IMG/VR virus record: IMGVR_UViG_3300029787_000215
Coordinates: 1-31,082 of that record
DNA length: 31,082 nucleotides
Direction: 5' to 3' (one strand)
Origin: a virus
The translations under genes were made by a program, and so were the position numbers. Shown one piece after another: positions 30,830-31,082 of this stretch; the first letter of the stretch is position 1; each line of letters opens with the position of its first letter. The notes under the pieces were generated by a model. It saw only the letters and a list, made by a program, of their open reading frames with translations, searched no databases and was not told the DNA's origin.

Positions 30830-30852
30830 TTGTCGCTTATCTTCCGCAACAA
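30830..30852 (-). promoter_or_regulatory. 7-bp leader hairpin
   Basis: In - strand RNA, TTGTTGC (30852-30846) pairs with GCGACAA (30836-30830) with one U-G pair and a nine-base loop. It lies in the leader of the gene starting at 30779. Confidence 0.45.
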
Positions 30853-30892
30853 AGCTAGGGGTGTTATTTAATAGTCCTCAACCTCAACTTAT

Positions 30893-30898
30893 ATTATA
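30893..30898 (-). promoter_or_regulatory. TATAAT box upstream of the first early gene
   Basis: A perfect TATAAT. The -35 distance falls on the first TGTACCTT repeat, with TTGTAC 19 bases upstream, a weak match. It would start transcription about 107 bases before ATG 30779. The repeats upstream could supply activator or repressor binding. Confidence 0.45.
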
Positions 30899-30914
30899 AT
30901 GCTCAATAATAAAA

Positions 30915-31023
30915 AAGGTACAATTTGAAAAAGGTACAGCAAAAAAATTCAAAGGTACACAAGATAAAAAGGTACAATGATTAAAAGGTACATAAAAATT
31001 TTAAGGTACATTGAAAAGGTACA
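30915..31023. repeat. Seven AAGGTACA (TGTACCTT) short direct repeats
   Basis: Exact 8-mers start at 30915, 30931, 30952, 30969, 30985, 31003 and 31016, with spacings of 13-21 bases (several 16-18), in one orientation, in an A-rich background. Possible roles are terminal-repeat flanking arrays like the short repeats next to T7's genome ends, origin iterons, or operator sites for the first early promoter. Confidence 0.8.
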
Positions 31024-31034
31024 AAGATTTAATG

Positions 31035-31061
31035 CTGTATAAATTTACAGTATTGACAATA
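31035..31061. promoter_or_regulatory. Two dyads and a TTGACA box at the right edge
   Basis: CTGTA and TACAG (31035-31050) form an imperfect dyad. TATTG-A-CAATA (31051-31061) is a perfect one and contains TTGACA (31053-31058) on the + strand. A matching -10 would lie beyond the window, so a rightward promoter cannot be judged. Confidence 0.35.
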
Positions 31062-31082
31062 TTTTAAAAGTGTGCATTGGTT

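Larger units (their letters stand above)
30500..30882 (-). repeat. ATTGAGGGCTA repeats around the rightmost gene
   Basis: On the - strand the 11-mer ATTGAGGGCTA occurs three times exactly (30510-30500, 30660-30650, 30792-30782) and once as GTTGAGGACTA (30882-30872). One copy is the ribosome binding site of the gene starting at 30779, one lies within that gene, and two are noncoding. Confidence 0.6.

Overview
The window is most of the genome of an AT-rich, probably marine, T7-supergroup podovirus. The evidence is a T7-like replication set (gp2.5-type SSB, gp4-type primase-helicase, family A polymerase, gp6-type exonuclease, gp3-type endonuclease I), large internal-virion-type proteins, a 3-TM holin, an M15 endolysin and a class I ribonucleotide reductase. 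No RNA polymerase, integrase, tRNA or rRNA gene is visible. An RNR-carrying podovirus without an RNA polymerase recalls the SIO1/VpV262-type roseophage/vibriophage lineage, but that placement is inference. Strong GGAGG-type ribosome binding sites fit a proteobacterial host. Terminase, portal, capsid and tail-tube genes are absent and probably lie left of the window, since the first gene is cut by the left edge.

Layout. Positions 2-15251 are late genes on the + strand: tail appendage, a 22-residue-repeat structural protein, a basic/hydrophobic virion protein with an apparent AUA start, two unknown virion-associated proteins, a 1159-residue internal virion protein, then a lysis/envelope cassette (M15 peptidase, holin, two large signal-peptide-bearing proteins, a membrane-anchored coiled coil and a 27-residue membrane peptide). 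The two transcription units converge at about 15250 on a perfect 14-bp palindrome.

Positions 15256-31082 are read from the - strand, so transcription runs from right to left. At the far right are seven TGTACCTT repeats, a TATAAT box and a leader, then a 71-residue ORF, then a gene-free stretch of about 500 bp with a good sigma70-like promoter and several stems whose G-U pairs work only in - strand RNA. This is followed by a tightly packed early region of about 20 small genes, many under 60 residues and joined by reused ribosome-binding-site/start junctions. A second promoter precedes a short ORF, ssb and one more gene, then an intrinsic terminator. Beyond it lies the replication and nucleotide operon: primase-helicase, polymerase, three nuclease-type genes, DUF3310, a PAPS-reductase-like PP-loop protein, nrdA, a small Cys-free protein, nrdB and a last small gene.

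How it fits together. Early small proteins, mostly unknown, probably redirect the host. SSB, primase-helicase and polymerase replicate the genome, the nucleases recycle host DNA and resolve concatemers, and RNR supplies dNTPs. The late operon builds the virion and lyses the cell. Function calls rest on motifs read by eye, not on database searches.
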